From Alphaproteobacteria bacterium (GTDB lineage: Bacteria > Pseudomonadota > Alphaproteobacteria > Micavibrionales > Micavibrionaceae), in contig JAEUKP010000020.1 of the NCBI GenBank assembly GCA_016794145.1, positions 1 to 34,980 on the forward strand: a stretch of 34,980 bases of DNA, written 5' to 3'. Shown here in pieces: positions 26,402 to 34,980 of the stretch; positions within the stretch are counted from its first letter, which is position 1, and every line of letters starts with the position of its first letter. The translations under genes and the position numbers were made by a program. The notes under the pieces are model-generated. The model saw nothing but the letters and a program-made list of their open reading frames with translations, did not search any database and had not been told where the DNA came from.

Positions 26402-27307
26402 TTACTTTGTTTTTGCGTCAGATAAAAGAAATTCATGCGCGACCCCGTCACGAACACCTGCCGTTGAGACAATAAAATTCTGAATATTAAGCTCCGAAAG
26501 AACAGATTCCAACGTAAAGGCCGCAATTCCCGACAATTTTGCCTGATGCGATTCAACACGATACTGACTGGCAATTGTGGTTTCATCCAGCCCCCTTATA
26601 TATTTACAGAACTCAATCATGGTTGAGGCTGCAATTGTATATCCCTGAAGGTCCTGTTTAATCCCCTCGCCCCTCATATGGGCAAGCGCAAGAAGTCTCC
26701 ACGATCCTCCGATAGCATAAAGATTATCAAGATTGCCGAAACGGGGTTTAAGCGGTTGAAGAAAGTTTGAAATATTAGACCGCGCAGAATCCCCCATTGA
26801 CTGAACCCGATAGGCCCCCATTGGCAGACTCACCGTATCATGAATGGTATCTGCGTACACCCTGGCCAACTCAAGCGACCCACCACCGAAATCGGCGACA
26901 ACACCATCTGCATCAGGGGCAAACATCAGAACACCACGGGCAGCATACGAAGCCTCTTCATCTCCTGATATAATGCGGATTTTCATTCCCAATTCTTTTT
27001 GGACATGGTCTATAAAATCAATCCCATTCGCTGCATCGCGCAGAGCGGCTGTTCCAACAACCTGAAGTGATACAACCTGATAAATATCAGATAAAATCTT
27101 ATAAGCCTGCACCCCCTTAAAAGCAGTATCAACAGCATCCGGATTTAAAAGGCCTGTGGTTGCCAAATCACGGCCCAAGGGGCAAATAACCTTCTCATTA
27201 AATATCTTTTCGGGTGGATCATGGGCGATGTCATAGACAACCATACGGACCGAATTTGATCCGATATCAATAACCCCCAGAGACTGATAACCCCCTTGAT
27301 AGGGCAT
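26402..27307 (-). CDS. Ppx/GppA-family phosphatase
   Basis: Members hydrolyse polyphosphate or the 5'-phosphate of pppGpp. The actin-like ATPase fold motifs are present: phosphate-1 GVIDIGSNSVRMVVYD (11-26), GTAALRDA (85-92), SGDEEASYAARGV (114-126) with the catalytic-type Glu, and VADFGGGSLELA (137-148). At 301 aa it is the short, catalytic-core form lacking the C-terminal HD region, so whether it is an exopolyphosphatase or a pppGpp phosphatase is unclear. I choose ATG 27307 because AAGGGG lies six bases upstream; ATG 27331 would overlap hlyD. It lies 13 bases after the HlyD stop, so it is joined to the secretion operon. Confidence 0.88.
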   Translation of the reverse strand: MPYQGGYQSLGVIDIGSNSVRMVVYDIAHDPPEKIFNEKVICPLGRDLATTGLLNPDAVDTAFKGVQAYKILSDIYQVVSLQVVGTAALRDAANGIDFIDHVQKELGMKIRIISGDEEASYAARGVLMFAPDADGVVADFGGGSLELARVYADTIHDTVSLPMGAYRVQSMGDSARSNISNFLQPLKPRFGNLDNLYAIGGSWRLLALAHMRGEGIKQDLQGYTIAASTMIEFCKYIRGLDETTIASQYRVESHQAKLSGIAAFTLESVLSELNIQNFIVSTAGVRDGVAHEFLLSDAKTK

Positions 27308-27320
27308 GATAACCCCTTGT

Positions 27321-28721
27321 TTATTTTTCATTCATTGAATTTTCAACAGTTTTAAAGAAAGGCTTCATCAAATATTCCATGACTGTCTTTTTACCTGTTT
27401 GAATATCTACTGTCGCAATCATACCCGGGATGATTGGTAAAACCTCACCCTTCCTATGTAATGAATTTTCTTTGGTACGAACCTTCACACGATAAAAGAA
27501 TTCGCCCTTTTCATTCTTGATGGTATCCGCAGAGATATCCGATACCTCACCCTGCAATCCTCCATAAATTGTAAAATCATACGCTGTGATTTTTACCATC
27601 GCAGGCAATCCAGGACGAAGACGCGCAATATCTGATGGGCGAATTTTCGCTTCAACCAGCAAATTATCATCCATCGGAACAATTTCTGCAATCGGATCCC
27701 CAGGACGAACAACGCCGCCGACTGTATTAATTTTAAAATCTTTAATTGTCCCATTCACGGGGGATCTAATTTCAGTCCTATCTTTCTTATCAGTCAAAGC
27801 CCCCAAAGATTGTTTGACGGTATTCATTTCTGCCGTCTTTGCTGTCAGTTCTGTTTGTGCATCGGCAATAAAGCTTTTTTTCATTTCCCCGATCCGCGCT
27901 TGGGCCTCGGCAATGGCAGATTTTGCGCGCGGAATGGCTGCAAGAACACCATTTAATTCTGTTTGCTTTTCTCTGATTGCTCTCTCCAATTGAATCAACT
28001 CAACCTTTGGTGCAGAGCCTTTTGCAACCAACGGCTCTGTCATTCTTTTCTCTTCTTTCGATAATCGGATAACACTGGCCAGATCACTTGATTTCATCGT
28101 CAACTCACTGACCTCCTGCCTACGTTGGGAAAGCTGCTGTTCTAATACAGAAACCTGTCCTTGTAATTTCTCTTTATTGGCACGAAACGCATTCAACTCC
28201 TCCGTAACACTTTGTGGAGATTTGGTCATCACATCATCCGGAAAAGTAACTGTATCCTTTCCATCAACCTCAGCCTGAAGACGCGTAATCGCAGCCAGTA
28301 AAGCCATATATTTTGACTCATTCATTCCAAGATCAGACTGGGCCCCAACGTCACGAAGACGCATAATGACCTCGTCTTTTTTTACCTGATCTCCCTCCTG
28401 GAACATAAAGGCATCAACAATACCCCCTTCGAGATTTTGGATCACCTGAACCTCACCAACGGGGATAATTTGTCCTTCACCCCGTGCCGTTTCATCCAAC
28501 GTTGCAAAGGATGCCCAAACAACAAAAATAATGAAAAACAAAAACAGCCCGACAAGGATAAAATGGCGATGCAAAGGAAGTTCATCATCAGTCATAAAAT
28601 ATCGATCCGCATAGGCCTGAACTTTATCACTGCTTTCACGCATCCACCCTTGACGAATTTTATCCCAATCCTCAACGTCATTCATGTTGAGATCTTCTTT
28701 CTGGGAGGGTCTCTTATTCAT
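27321..28721 (-). CDS. Type I secretion membrane-fusion protein, HlyD family
   Basis: This periplasmic adaptor links the inner-membrane ABC exporter to the TolC channel. The 466-aa protein has a cytoplasmic N-terminus, one membrane segment (about 54-71, ILVGLFLFFIIFVVWASF), a first lipoyl half (GEVQVIQNLEGGIVDAFMFQ, about 88-107), a long coiled-coil hairpin (about 130-310), then the second lipoyl half and beta-barrel region (IRSPVNGTIKDFKINTVGG onward). The ATG is two bases after the ABC gene stop, with GGGGA upstream, so the two are translationally coupled. Confidence 0.93.
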   Translation of the reverse strand: MNKRPSQKEDLNMNDVEDWDKIRQGWMRESSDKVQAYADRYFMTDDELPLHRHFILVGLFLFFIIFVVWASFATLDETARGEGQIIPVGEVQVIQNLEGGIVDAFMFQEGDQVKKDEVIMRLRDVGAQSDLGMNESKYMALLAAITRLQAEVDGKDTVTFPDDVMTKSPQSVTEELNAFRANKEKLQGQVSVLEQQLSQRRQEVSELTMKSSDLASVIRLSKEEKRMTEPLVAKGSAPKVELIQLERAIREKQTELNGVLAAIPRAKSAIAEAQARIGEMKKSFIADAQTELTAKTAEMNTVKQSLGALTDKKDRTEIRSPVNGTIKDFKINTVGGVVRPGDPIAEIVPMDDNLLVEAKIRPSDIARLRPGLPAMVKITAYDFTIYGGLQGEVSDISADTIKNEKGEFFYRVKVRTKENSLHRKGEVLPIIPGMIATVDIQTGKKTVMEYLMKPFFKTVENSMNEK

Positions 28722-28723
28722 GA

Positions 28724-31015
28724 TTATTCCCCTGTTCTTGACGAGAATTCACGGTTTTGCAACCGCCGAATAATATCATCACGTGGACCATAGGCAATAA
28801 TATGACCGCGATCCATTAAAATCAGCTTATCAACCAAATCAAGCATTGCGCCTTTATGTGTAATAACGATTGTTGTCTTTCCTTGGGATATAACTTTTAA
28901 CTTTTCCCGAAGGCGCATCTCAGATGTGGGGTCCAAGGACGCAGTTGGTTCATCTAAAATCAGGACAGGGGGATCGTATAGAAGAGAACGAGCGATAGCG
29001 ACAGCCTGACGTTGACCGCCAGAGAGCGATTCTCCACGCTCGCCAACCGGAGTATCCAAGCCTTTTTCAGAGTCTCTTAAAAACTCCATGACCCCAGCCA
29101 GTTCCGCAGCACGCACAACAGCAGCCTCAGGGGCAGTTTCATGGCCCATGGTAATATTTTCGCGGACCGACCCATAAAATAAGTTCGGACTTTGTTGAAC
29201 AGCGCCGATACTGCGCCGTAAATCGCCTGGATCAATCTGTCTGACATCTGTATTATCCAGAAGGATTGCGCCATCATCTGCCTGATATAAATTCAAAAGC
29301 AATCGTGCCAAAGTGGTTTTACCAGAGCCAACTGCACCGATAATTCCAACATGTTCACCAGGTTCAATTGAAAATTTTAATCCTTTCAAAGCCGGATGGG
29401 TTTGACCTGGATATTTAAAAACAACATCCCGGAACTCAATTTTACCGTCGATGCGTGGTTTGGAAATAAAATGTTTCCCGACAGGCCGTTCAACAGGACG
29501 CTTCATCAAATCCTCAAGATGCCTTAAGGATTGCCAACTTTGATTAAAGCGTGTCAACAATCCGGCAACCTGTGATAAAGGACCCAAAGCACGACCAACA
29601 AGCATTACAGACCCAACCAGAGCCCCTTGGGTCATCATTGCATTCGAAATCATATAAACTCCGGCAATGACCATTGCAACGGTTGTGATTTGTTGAATAA
29701 ACATCGAAAAATTCAACGCAAACGAAGCAACACGCTTTGACCGGACAGTCGTCCGCGACCCTTTCTCGCTTAACTCTTCCCAACGACGTTGAACATGACC
29801 TTCGGCGGCCTGCGTTTTAATAGTTTCCAATCCTGTAATGGTTTCAAACAAGAGCGCATTTTTCAATGCACTTTCCTGCATTGATTCTTTTGTAATCCGT
29901 GCCATGGGCCTTTGCAAAATCCATCCTGCAACCATGATAATAGGAATCGCAACCAACGGAATAAGTGCCAATGGTCCGGCAATAATTGCAATGATGATAA
30001 TAAAAAACAATGAAAATGGAAGATCAACCAATGCCGTCATCGTCGCAGAGGTAAAAAAGTCACGAATAGTTTCAAATTCACGCATATGACTCGCCATCAC
30101 ACCTGCACTTGCAGGGCGTGAGGACAACGTCATTCCCAATAACTGCTCAAATAGCTTGGCTGAAATTTTTACGTCTGATTTCCGTCCAGCAATATCAAGA
30201 AAATAAGAACGCATATTCTTGATGGCAAAATCAAAACAATAAACGATCATGACGCCAAGCGACAAAACCCACAATGTTTCATGAGCACTATTTGGAATGA
30301 CCCGATCATAAACATTCATGATATAAAGGGTGCTGCCCAATGCAAAACAGTTGATCATAATTGTGGCCATGATCACTTCGCGATAAATTTTCCAGTTTTC
30401 CTTAAGCGTTCCCCAAAACCAGTCTCGGGCCGTATCAATAACAGCAGGACCTGCGCGTTCATCATTCCGGGCAACTGGCCTCACGTAGAACGAATACCCA
30501 GTATAAAGCATTTTTAATTGAGAAAGCCTAACCGTCTTGCGTTCATCGGGGTTTTCAGGAAATTGTAAAACGAAACCAGATTCGGGAGGAATAACAACAT
30601 CTTTCCCTGCTTCTTTTTTAGGTGGCTTGTTTTTAGGGAATTTAACCTCCCATAGAATACAGGCCTGATTATGCCCAAGAACAAGAATACAAGGGAGATT
30701 AGGTGCGATAGCCAAACCGTCCAAAGATCTTTGTACCAATCGGGATGTCATATCAGCACGAACAGCGGCACGCTCAAACAAAGACGGAGTTATGCCGTTC
30801 CCTGCAATCGGGAGGCCTGCCGTCAGAGCGTTCTCGCTCGTGCGTCGACCGTAATGGCCCGCGAGAATACGTAAACATTCAATAAGCGGAGACGCAATAG
30901 CCACTCGGTCCGCTTCCAAGGGCCAATTCTCTGACAAACGGCCAGATGATTCAGTTCCTTTTGATGAAGAAGACGCTACCGATGCGGCAGCGTCTTTATC
31001 ATTGATCAAGTCCAT
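28724..31015 (-). CDS. Type I secretion ABC transporter, LssB/LapB-like
   Basis: This inner-membrane ATPase drives one-step export of the adhesin. The 763-aa protein has a Ser-rich start, a C39-like domain (about 38-180), a six-helix membrane domain (about 205-490) and an ATPase domain. Walker A is GAVGSGKT (560-567), the signature LSGGQRQ (664-670) and Walker B LILDEP (685-690). The C39-like domain reads SPLIECLRILAGHYGR (42-57): the catalytic Cys of the ECGxACL motif is replaced and only the second, non-catalytic Cys remains, so it should bind substrate without cleaving it. The start is ten bases after the TolC-like gene. Confidence 0.94.
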   Translation of the reverse strand: MDLINDKDAAASVASSSSKGTESSGRLSENWPLEADRVAIASPLIECLRILAGHYGRRTSENALTAGLPIAGNGITPSLFERAAVRADMTSRLVQRSLDGLAIAPNLPCILVLGHNQACILWEVKFPKNKPPKKEAGKDVVIPPESGFVLQFPENPDERKTVRLSQLKMLYTGYSFYVRPVARNDERAGPAVIDTARDWFWGTLKENWKIYREVIMATIMINCFALGSTLYIMNVYDRVIPNSAHETLWVLSLGVMIVYCFDFAIKNMRSYFLDIAGRKSDVKISAKLFEQLLGMTLSSRPASAGVMASHMREFETIRDFFTSATMTALVDLPFSLFFIIIIAIIAGPLALIPLVAIPIIMVAGWILQRPMARITKESMQESALKNALLFETITGLETIKTQAAEGHVQRRWEELSEKGSRTTVRSKRVASFALNFSMFIQQITTVAMVIAGVYMISNAMMTQGALVGSVMLVGRALGPLSQVAGLLTRFNQSWQSLRHLEDLMKRPVERPVGKHFISKPRIDGKIEFRDVVFKYPGQTHPALKGLKFSIEPGEHVGIIGAVGSGKTTLARLLLNLYQADDGAILLDNTDVRQIDPGDLRRSIGAVQQSPNLFYGSVRENITMGHETAPEAAVVRAAELAGVMEFLRDSEKGLDTPVGERGESLSGGQRQAVAIARSLLYDPPVLILDEPTASLDPTSEMRLREKLKVISQGKTTIVITHKGAMLDLVDKLILMDRGHIIAYGPRDDIIRRLQNREFSSRTGE

Positions 31016-31024
31016 GACTTGTTC

Positions 31025-32716
31025 CTATCCTTTTTTCCGACTTGTAAACTCAGGGGATGCCTCACGCGGATATGAAACACCTAGTGTTGGAAGCAGATCA
31101 CCGCGCAACGCCAAAAGGCGGTAAATAGCAAACATTTCCAAATATCCATTATTGATTGCATTGCTGCGTGATACAAACCATTCGTTCTGGGAATCCAGAA
31201 CATCCAGCAATGTTCTACGATCTAGATTGAATTGATCTTTATAGGCTTCTACAACCGTTCCGTTTGCCTCGGCCTGCTTACGGAATGCCAATGCTCTTTC
31301 TCCGGCAGAAACCATGCTGGCCCATGTCCTTCTGACATCTTGTTCCAGGGTACGGGCAGCGTTGTTCCGCTCGTCTTTTGCTTGGGCCAAACGGTAAATA
31401 AACTCACGTGAACGGGCTTCATCTCCCCCTCCACGATACAAATTCCAATTCGCAACAACCAATGCAGAAGCCGATTTTGTCCGTCCGTCAACACCGTCCA
31501 GGTTACTACCGGCACTTACACCTGCTTGAAAGTCGACCTTAGGATAAAATGTTGATTTTGTTGCGCGGCGTTCCGCATCGGCAACATTTACATCTGCTTC
31601 TTTGGTGTCCAAAGTGGGGCTATGGGTCAAGGCTTGTTTTACTTCTGTATCGACGTCTGGCTCAATCAGCTGACGTGGCACAACAGGAACCTGTATATCA
31701 GGTTGAGGATTATCACCGACGATACGACGATAATTTGTATCGGCATTACGCAATGACTCTTGAACAGCCGCTTTCTGGGCCTCTGCAGCGTTCAATCTTG
31801 CTTTGGTTTGTTCAACATCTGCCTGGGTTGTACGGCCTGCATTTGCAGAATCGACAATCTGACTCATAATGTCATTATGCATTTTTAAATTTTCATCAGC
31901 AATCGCCAATAATTCACGTTGACGCAAAACATCAAGGTAAGCTTCAATGATCGTCAGTCCTGAAAACTCGGCGGACTCGCGCACACGATGTGCGGCAGAA
32001 CGAACACGATGATGTTGGCGTTCATTTTCGTATTTTGTTGAAAATCCATCAAACAACATTTGGGTCAATGTCAACGAAGCCTGAGATCTATAAAGATCGG
32101 AATGCCCCTCTACCTGCCCGTCTGGATCACTGTTAATGCTTTGAAATCCGGTATCAGCCGCCATATCAACAGATGGGAGGTACAAAGCTTTTGCCTGTTG
32201 CAATTCCTCGTCTGTGGCACGACGATTATTCGCAACAGATTCTGTTGTAGGATTCGTTAAGACACCAACAGAAACAGCATCACGCAAAGTAACAATACGA
32301 TCTGTCCCCCGCGCAGGATAAGAGGTGGGTTGGGCTGGCGTATTTTCATTCACTGCGACTGAAGCAGGGCCTGTCAAAATCGGAGATCCCAAAGATTCAG
32401 GAGCGTCATTTACTCTTAGGATTTGGTTGTTTTGACGCTCACCCAAAACAGGGGGAACATCTTCATTTCCTGTTGCAGGTTCAATCTTCATCATTTTTGT
32501 TGCCGTTTCTTTGGCTGGTGCAGCAGAAACAGAAGGAGACGTTAGTGCGGGGTTCATTTTCATATCCACAACAGGCGCTGTCCCCGCCGGCAAAGTCACG
32601 AACTCACCCGATGTTCTATTTGATAATATATTTCCCTGGGCATTTGCATACGAAGAGCTCAGTGCAAGCAGTGCTGATGCACATACAGTCAACAGTTTTT
32701 GATTATTTCTATTCAT
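31025..32716 (-). CDS. Type I secretion outer-membrane channel, TolC family
   Basis: The 563-aa protein has a signal peptide (about 1-26, ending SSYANA), then an unusually long, Pro/Ala-rich spacer (about 27-140). The TolC/OEP repeats follow: LRDAVSVGVLTNPTTESVAN and paired helical arms such as LLAIADENLKMHNDIMSQIV and RTLEQDVRRTWASMVSAGER. It forms the outer-membrane tunnel for the ABC/HlyD pair encoded next. The ATG at 32716 has AAGGA eight bases upstream. The low-complexity N-terminal extension before the first repeat is not typical of E. coli TolC. Its gene follows the adhesin gene on the same strand after 178 bases. Confidence 0.92.
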   Translation of the reverse strand: MNRNNQKLLTVCASALLALSSSYANAQGNILSNRTSGEFVTLPAGTAPVVDMKMNPALTSPSVSAAPAKETATKMMKIEPATGNEDVPPVLGERQNNQILRVNDAPESLGSPILTGPASVAVNENTPAQPTSYPARGTDRIVTLRDAVSVGVLTNPTTESVANNRRATDEELQQAKALYLPSVDMAADTGFQSINSDPDGQVEGHSDLYRSQASLTLTQMLFDGFSTKYENERQHHRVRSAAHRVRESAEFSGLTIIEAYLDVLRQRELLAIADENLKMHNDIMSQIVDSANAGRTTQADVEQTKARLNAAEAQKAAVQESLRNADTNYRRIVGDNPQPDIQVPVVPRQLIEPDVDTEVKQALTHSPTLDTKEADVNVADAERRATKSTFYPKVDFQAGVSAGSNLDGVDGRTKSASALVVANWNLYRGGGDEARSREFIYRLAQAKDERNNAARTLEQDVRRTWASMVSAGERALAFRKQAEANGTVVEAYKDQFNLDRRTLLDVLDSQNEWFVSRSNAINNGYLEMFAIYRLLALRGDLLPTLGVSYPREASPEFTSRKKG

Positions 32717-32851
32717 TTTAACGATCCTTATTATTCTCAGTTTGACTTAAAAAGAGCTTTCAGTTTGACCCTTGTGTTCATAAACAAAAGGAAAAGAATT
32801 CATGATGCTATTTATGACCTTTTTTACCATGTTACGCAAGACAAAGGCAGC

Positions 32852-32878
32852 GGATCAGGGCTTTATTTACCCCGATCC
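32852..32878 (-). terminator. Hairpin between adhesin and TolC-like genes
   Basis: On the minus strand GGATCGGGG pairs with CCCTGATCC through nine pairs (one G-U), with a nine-base loop. It begins 16 bases after the adhesin stop. No U-run follows, so it may be a weak terminator or a processing/stability element that lowers expression of the export genes relative to the adhesin. Confidence 0.4.
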
Positions 32879-32894
32879 AATTAAGATATGACAA

Positions 32895-34980
32895 CTAAAC
32901 AGTTCCAAAACCTGACTGCTGTTGTTGTTGGTGCGCAATTTCAACAATATCATCGACATGGTTAATAATCACATCCTTCAAAACAACGACATCAACGGCC
33001 GCACTTGCACTTCCCGATCCAGAGGCATCAACAGAAATAATTGTGCTTCCATTTTCGGTTCGTGAAAACACAAAGTCATTGATGGCATCACCGACAACAG
33101 AACCTGTATCGATCAATGAACTCAGATCGATTTTATCAACCTGGCTATCAAAATCGGCAATCACAACTGGCTGCGTATTGTGCGACTCTTGATTAAAGGC
33201 CAAGGCTGACTGACTAGATTCATTCGACTTTGCTTCAGCCATCTGATCAGCATCTGCACCATTGTAAAACGCGAACCACGCATCAACAATCTGGGTTGAA
33301 GTTCCGTCGGATTTTGTAATCGTGCTTTCAGCAGATATCTTATTACCAGAAACATAATATTCTACAGACTGGCTATTAAGAGAGATTGACGAAAAATCAA
33401 GATCATCCAGAGAAATCAACTCACCATTCTGGCTAACACCATCATGATTAGCATCCTGCCATATGACCAAATCCTTCCAAACAGAATCGTTCTGATCAAT
33501 CACCCCATCTGTATTATCATCATAGCGCGCAAGAACAGAGAATCCGTCTTCAATGTTTCCACCAAACAACTCTCCCTGGCCTTCAATCAATCCATTATGA
33601 TCCTTATCAAGGGCCAATAAACCATCATTTTGATCAACCCATCCTGTTTTATCAGAAATTCCATCACCGTTGATATCAAAATAAACACCATTATTGGCAT
33701 CTGTCAGATGAACTCCATCGCCATTCAAATCAACAGCCAAAGGAGAGGCAAGAATAACAACCTGGATCGGAACACAATTCAAACTGGTATTATCAGTCGT
33801 ATCACATTCATTTCCAGATAAATTAATCTCTGACACATAAGCTGTGACATTCATGGTATGAATGCCTTGCATCCCGAAATACATAGAGCTGTCAAACTGG
33901 TTCAGATCTGGGAAAATAATTTTCAAGCCGATTTCCTGACCAGCCTCAATTCTCCAGAGTCCATGCGAAATCTCTGTCCCAGCACTAAATTTAATACCCA
34001 TATCGGCCAAAGTCTTATGCATTTCTATTGTATAATGGGTTATTTTTTCGGACCCATCTTTATCACTTAAAATGGCACTAATATTAAAATCCTTCGCTTC
34101 ATTTTGACCGTAATATTGGTAATTGTAATACGGTGTGTTTACAAAAGGATTATGATTAACATAGGCTGGCAGATTAACGCTAACTGTTGGAATATCAGCA
34201 ACTGCATCAACAGAAATGTTGAAATTTTTCTGATTGATTTCAGATGCGCCAAAGTCAGGATCAAACACAGAGGCCGTAATTTTCAATCCGTTTAAATCCA
34301 CATCAGAGTTTAAAGGCGGAGTTAACTTAAAGCTTCCATTGTAATTTGTTTGACCAACTGGCAGCGCAATTGAATATACACCAGGTGATACCTGTGACCA
34401 ACCAGTGCCTAAAAAGCCCCAGTTTGCACCGACACCGGTGACGGTTAAGGTAATTACCTCATCCCCATCTCCACCCGTTACATTTGCCTTCACAGGGACA
34501 ATAATTGATGTGTCCTCTTTTATACAAACGGACTCGACTCCGTTATTTACATTCAAATCAACAACAACTTTTGATTTTATATCAAATATATCAAAATCAA
34601 GGCTTGCAGAAGATCGATCCCCATCACGATCAACAACAGTGTAGGTAAAATGATCAACCCCCGCGGCTGTCGGAGAGTATGTATAATAACCATCCGCACG
34701 CATAACCAACGTACCATGTTGACCTGAAATTGTGGTTGATCCGGTTGGAGCAATTTGATGATCAACACCATTCAATGTGACCTTGGTAACCAGTGTTGCA
34801 CCATCTATTCCAGCACGATCATTCGACAATACATTTGCACTAAAAAAACCAGATGTTGAAGGAAGTGAAATCGTATCATTCACCACAACAGGAGCATCAT
34901 CCAACACACGAACCAAAATCGTTCCGTTCGTTGTGTCTCCGTCCGCATCCGTTGCCTTCATCCCGAAGTTCAGCGTAATC
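32895..34980 (-). CDS. Large type I-secreted adhesin, C-terminal part (cut by window edge)
   Basis: The frame stays open through the window edge, so this is the last 695 residues of a larger protein. A cadherin/VCBS-like module (LVRVLDDAPVVVNDTISLP, then ANVLSNDRAGIDGATLV and TYTVVDRDGDRSS) is followed by further beta domains. A calcium-binding block comes next, with DLNGDG, DINGDGISD, DKDHNGLIEG and DDNTDGVIDQND. The end matches the T1SS C-terminal target pattern: IADFDSQVDKIDLSSLID, then SGSASAAVDVVVLKDV and a final short tail after HQQQQQ. I see no classic GGxGxDx nonapeptide RTX array in this part. It is probably exported by the adjacent TolC/ABC/HlyD set and acts in adhesion or biofilm formation. 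Confidence 0.9.
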   Translation of the reverse strand, partial: ITLNFGMKATDADGDTTNGTILVRVLDDAPVVVNDTISLPSTSGFFSANVLSNDRAGIDGATLVTKVTLNGVDHQIAPTGSTTISGQHGTLVMRADGYYTYSPTAAGVDHFTYTVVDRDGDRSSASLDFDIFDIKSKVVVDLNVNNGVESVCIKEDTSIIVPVKANVTGGDGDEVITLTVTGVGANWGFLGTGWSQVSPGVYSIALPVGQTNYNGSFKLTPPLNSDVDLNGLKITASVFDPDFGASEINQKNFNISVDAVADIPTVSVNLPAYVNHNPFVNTPYYNYQYYGQNEAKDFNISAILSDKDGSEKITHYTIEMHKTLADMGIKFSAGTEISHGLWRIEAGQEIGLKIIFPDLNQFDSSMYFGMQGIHTMNVTAYVSEINLSGNECDTTDNTSLNCVPIQVVILASPLAVDLNGDGVHLTDANNGVYFDINGDGISDKTGWVDQNDGLLALDKDHNGLIEGQGELFGGNIEDGFSVLARYDDNTDGVIDQNDSVWKDLVIWQDANHDGVSQNGELISLDDLDFSSISLNSQSVEYYVSGNKISAESTITKSDGTSTQIVDAWFAFYNGADADQMAEAKSNESSQSALAFNQESHNTQPVVIADFDSQVDKIDLSSLIDTGSVVGDAINDFVFSRTENGSTIISVDASGSGSASAAVDVVVLKDVIINHVDDIVEIAHQQQQQSGFGTV

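Noticed and set aside
32895..34980. Classic RTX nonapeptide array in the adhesin
   Set aside because: The Asp-rich segments are DxNGDG, EF-hand or dockerin-like rather than tandem GGxGxDxUx repeats.
1..34980. CRISPR arrays, tRNA or rRNA genes, defence systems
   Set aside because: I saw no regularly spaced repeats, no tRNA-like cloverleaf in the gaps, and no nuclease, methylase or toxin-antitoxin signatures.

Overview
The window looks like a chromosomal segment of an AT-leaning alphaproteobacterium that I cannot place to genus. The Asp-rich TIGR02300/FYDLN-acid protein, a DUF465 gene directly before purE, and alphaproteobacterial-looking RecO, PrmA and ValS all point that way. It carries mostly housekeeping genes, two cell-envelope regions, one type I secretion locus and a small mobile-looking left end. 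I saw no tRNA, rRNA or CRISPR array, and no stretch over 300 bases lacks a gene or gene remnant.

Left end (1-2890). An IS5-family transposase is cut by the window edge, followed by an orphan 135-aa gene. A second, truncated copy of the 3' end of recO follows (645-746), then a DUF3137 membrane protein and a lone periplasmic family-3 solute-binding protein. The intact recO ends in a matching 102-bp block (2888-2989). The DUF3137 and binding-protein genes therefore lie between two direct repeats of the recO 3' end, as expected of an old insertion or duplication at that site.

Minus-strand housekeeping and envelope run (2897-11778). Transcription order is pfkA, two PH-domain membrane proteins, ilvD, a YcbB-type L,D-transpeptidase, a YcbK/DUF882 Tat-exported murein hydrolase, an O-antigen-ligase-like protein with a TPR tail, and recO. 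Most junctions are tight or overlapping.

Plus-strand block (11958-14180). DUF465, purE, the TIGR02300 protein and prmA run rightward and meet valS head-on. The two stop codons share the bases CTAG.

Polysaccharide island (about 16900-24150), between valS and icd. It holds wbaP (initiating sugar-phosphate transferase) behind a clear sigma-70-like promoter, a Wzy/WaaL-like polymerase or ligase, a Wzx-like flippase, a hexapeptide acetyltransferase, a BBP2-type outer-membrane barrel and a GT4 glycosyltransferase. Together these could start, extend, flip, acetylate and export a surface glycan. No Wza, Wzc or Wzb is present here.

Type I secretion and adhesin run (34980 down to 24170, minus strand). 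The C-terminal part of a large T1SS-secreted adhesin is followed by a TolC-like channel, an LssB/LapB-type ABC exporter with a degenerate C39-like domain, an HlyD adaptor, a Ppx/GppA phosphatase, an unrecognised acidic protein and a divergent type II isocitrate dehydrogenase. The dehydrogenase carries residues that predict NAD rather than NADP.

I found no convincing new defence or mobile system. The best leads are the recO 3'-end repeat, the predicted cofactor switch in Icd, and the Ppx/unknown-protein tail of the secretion operon.
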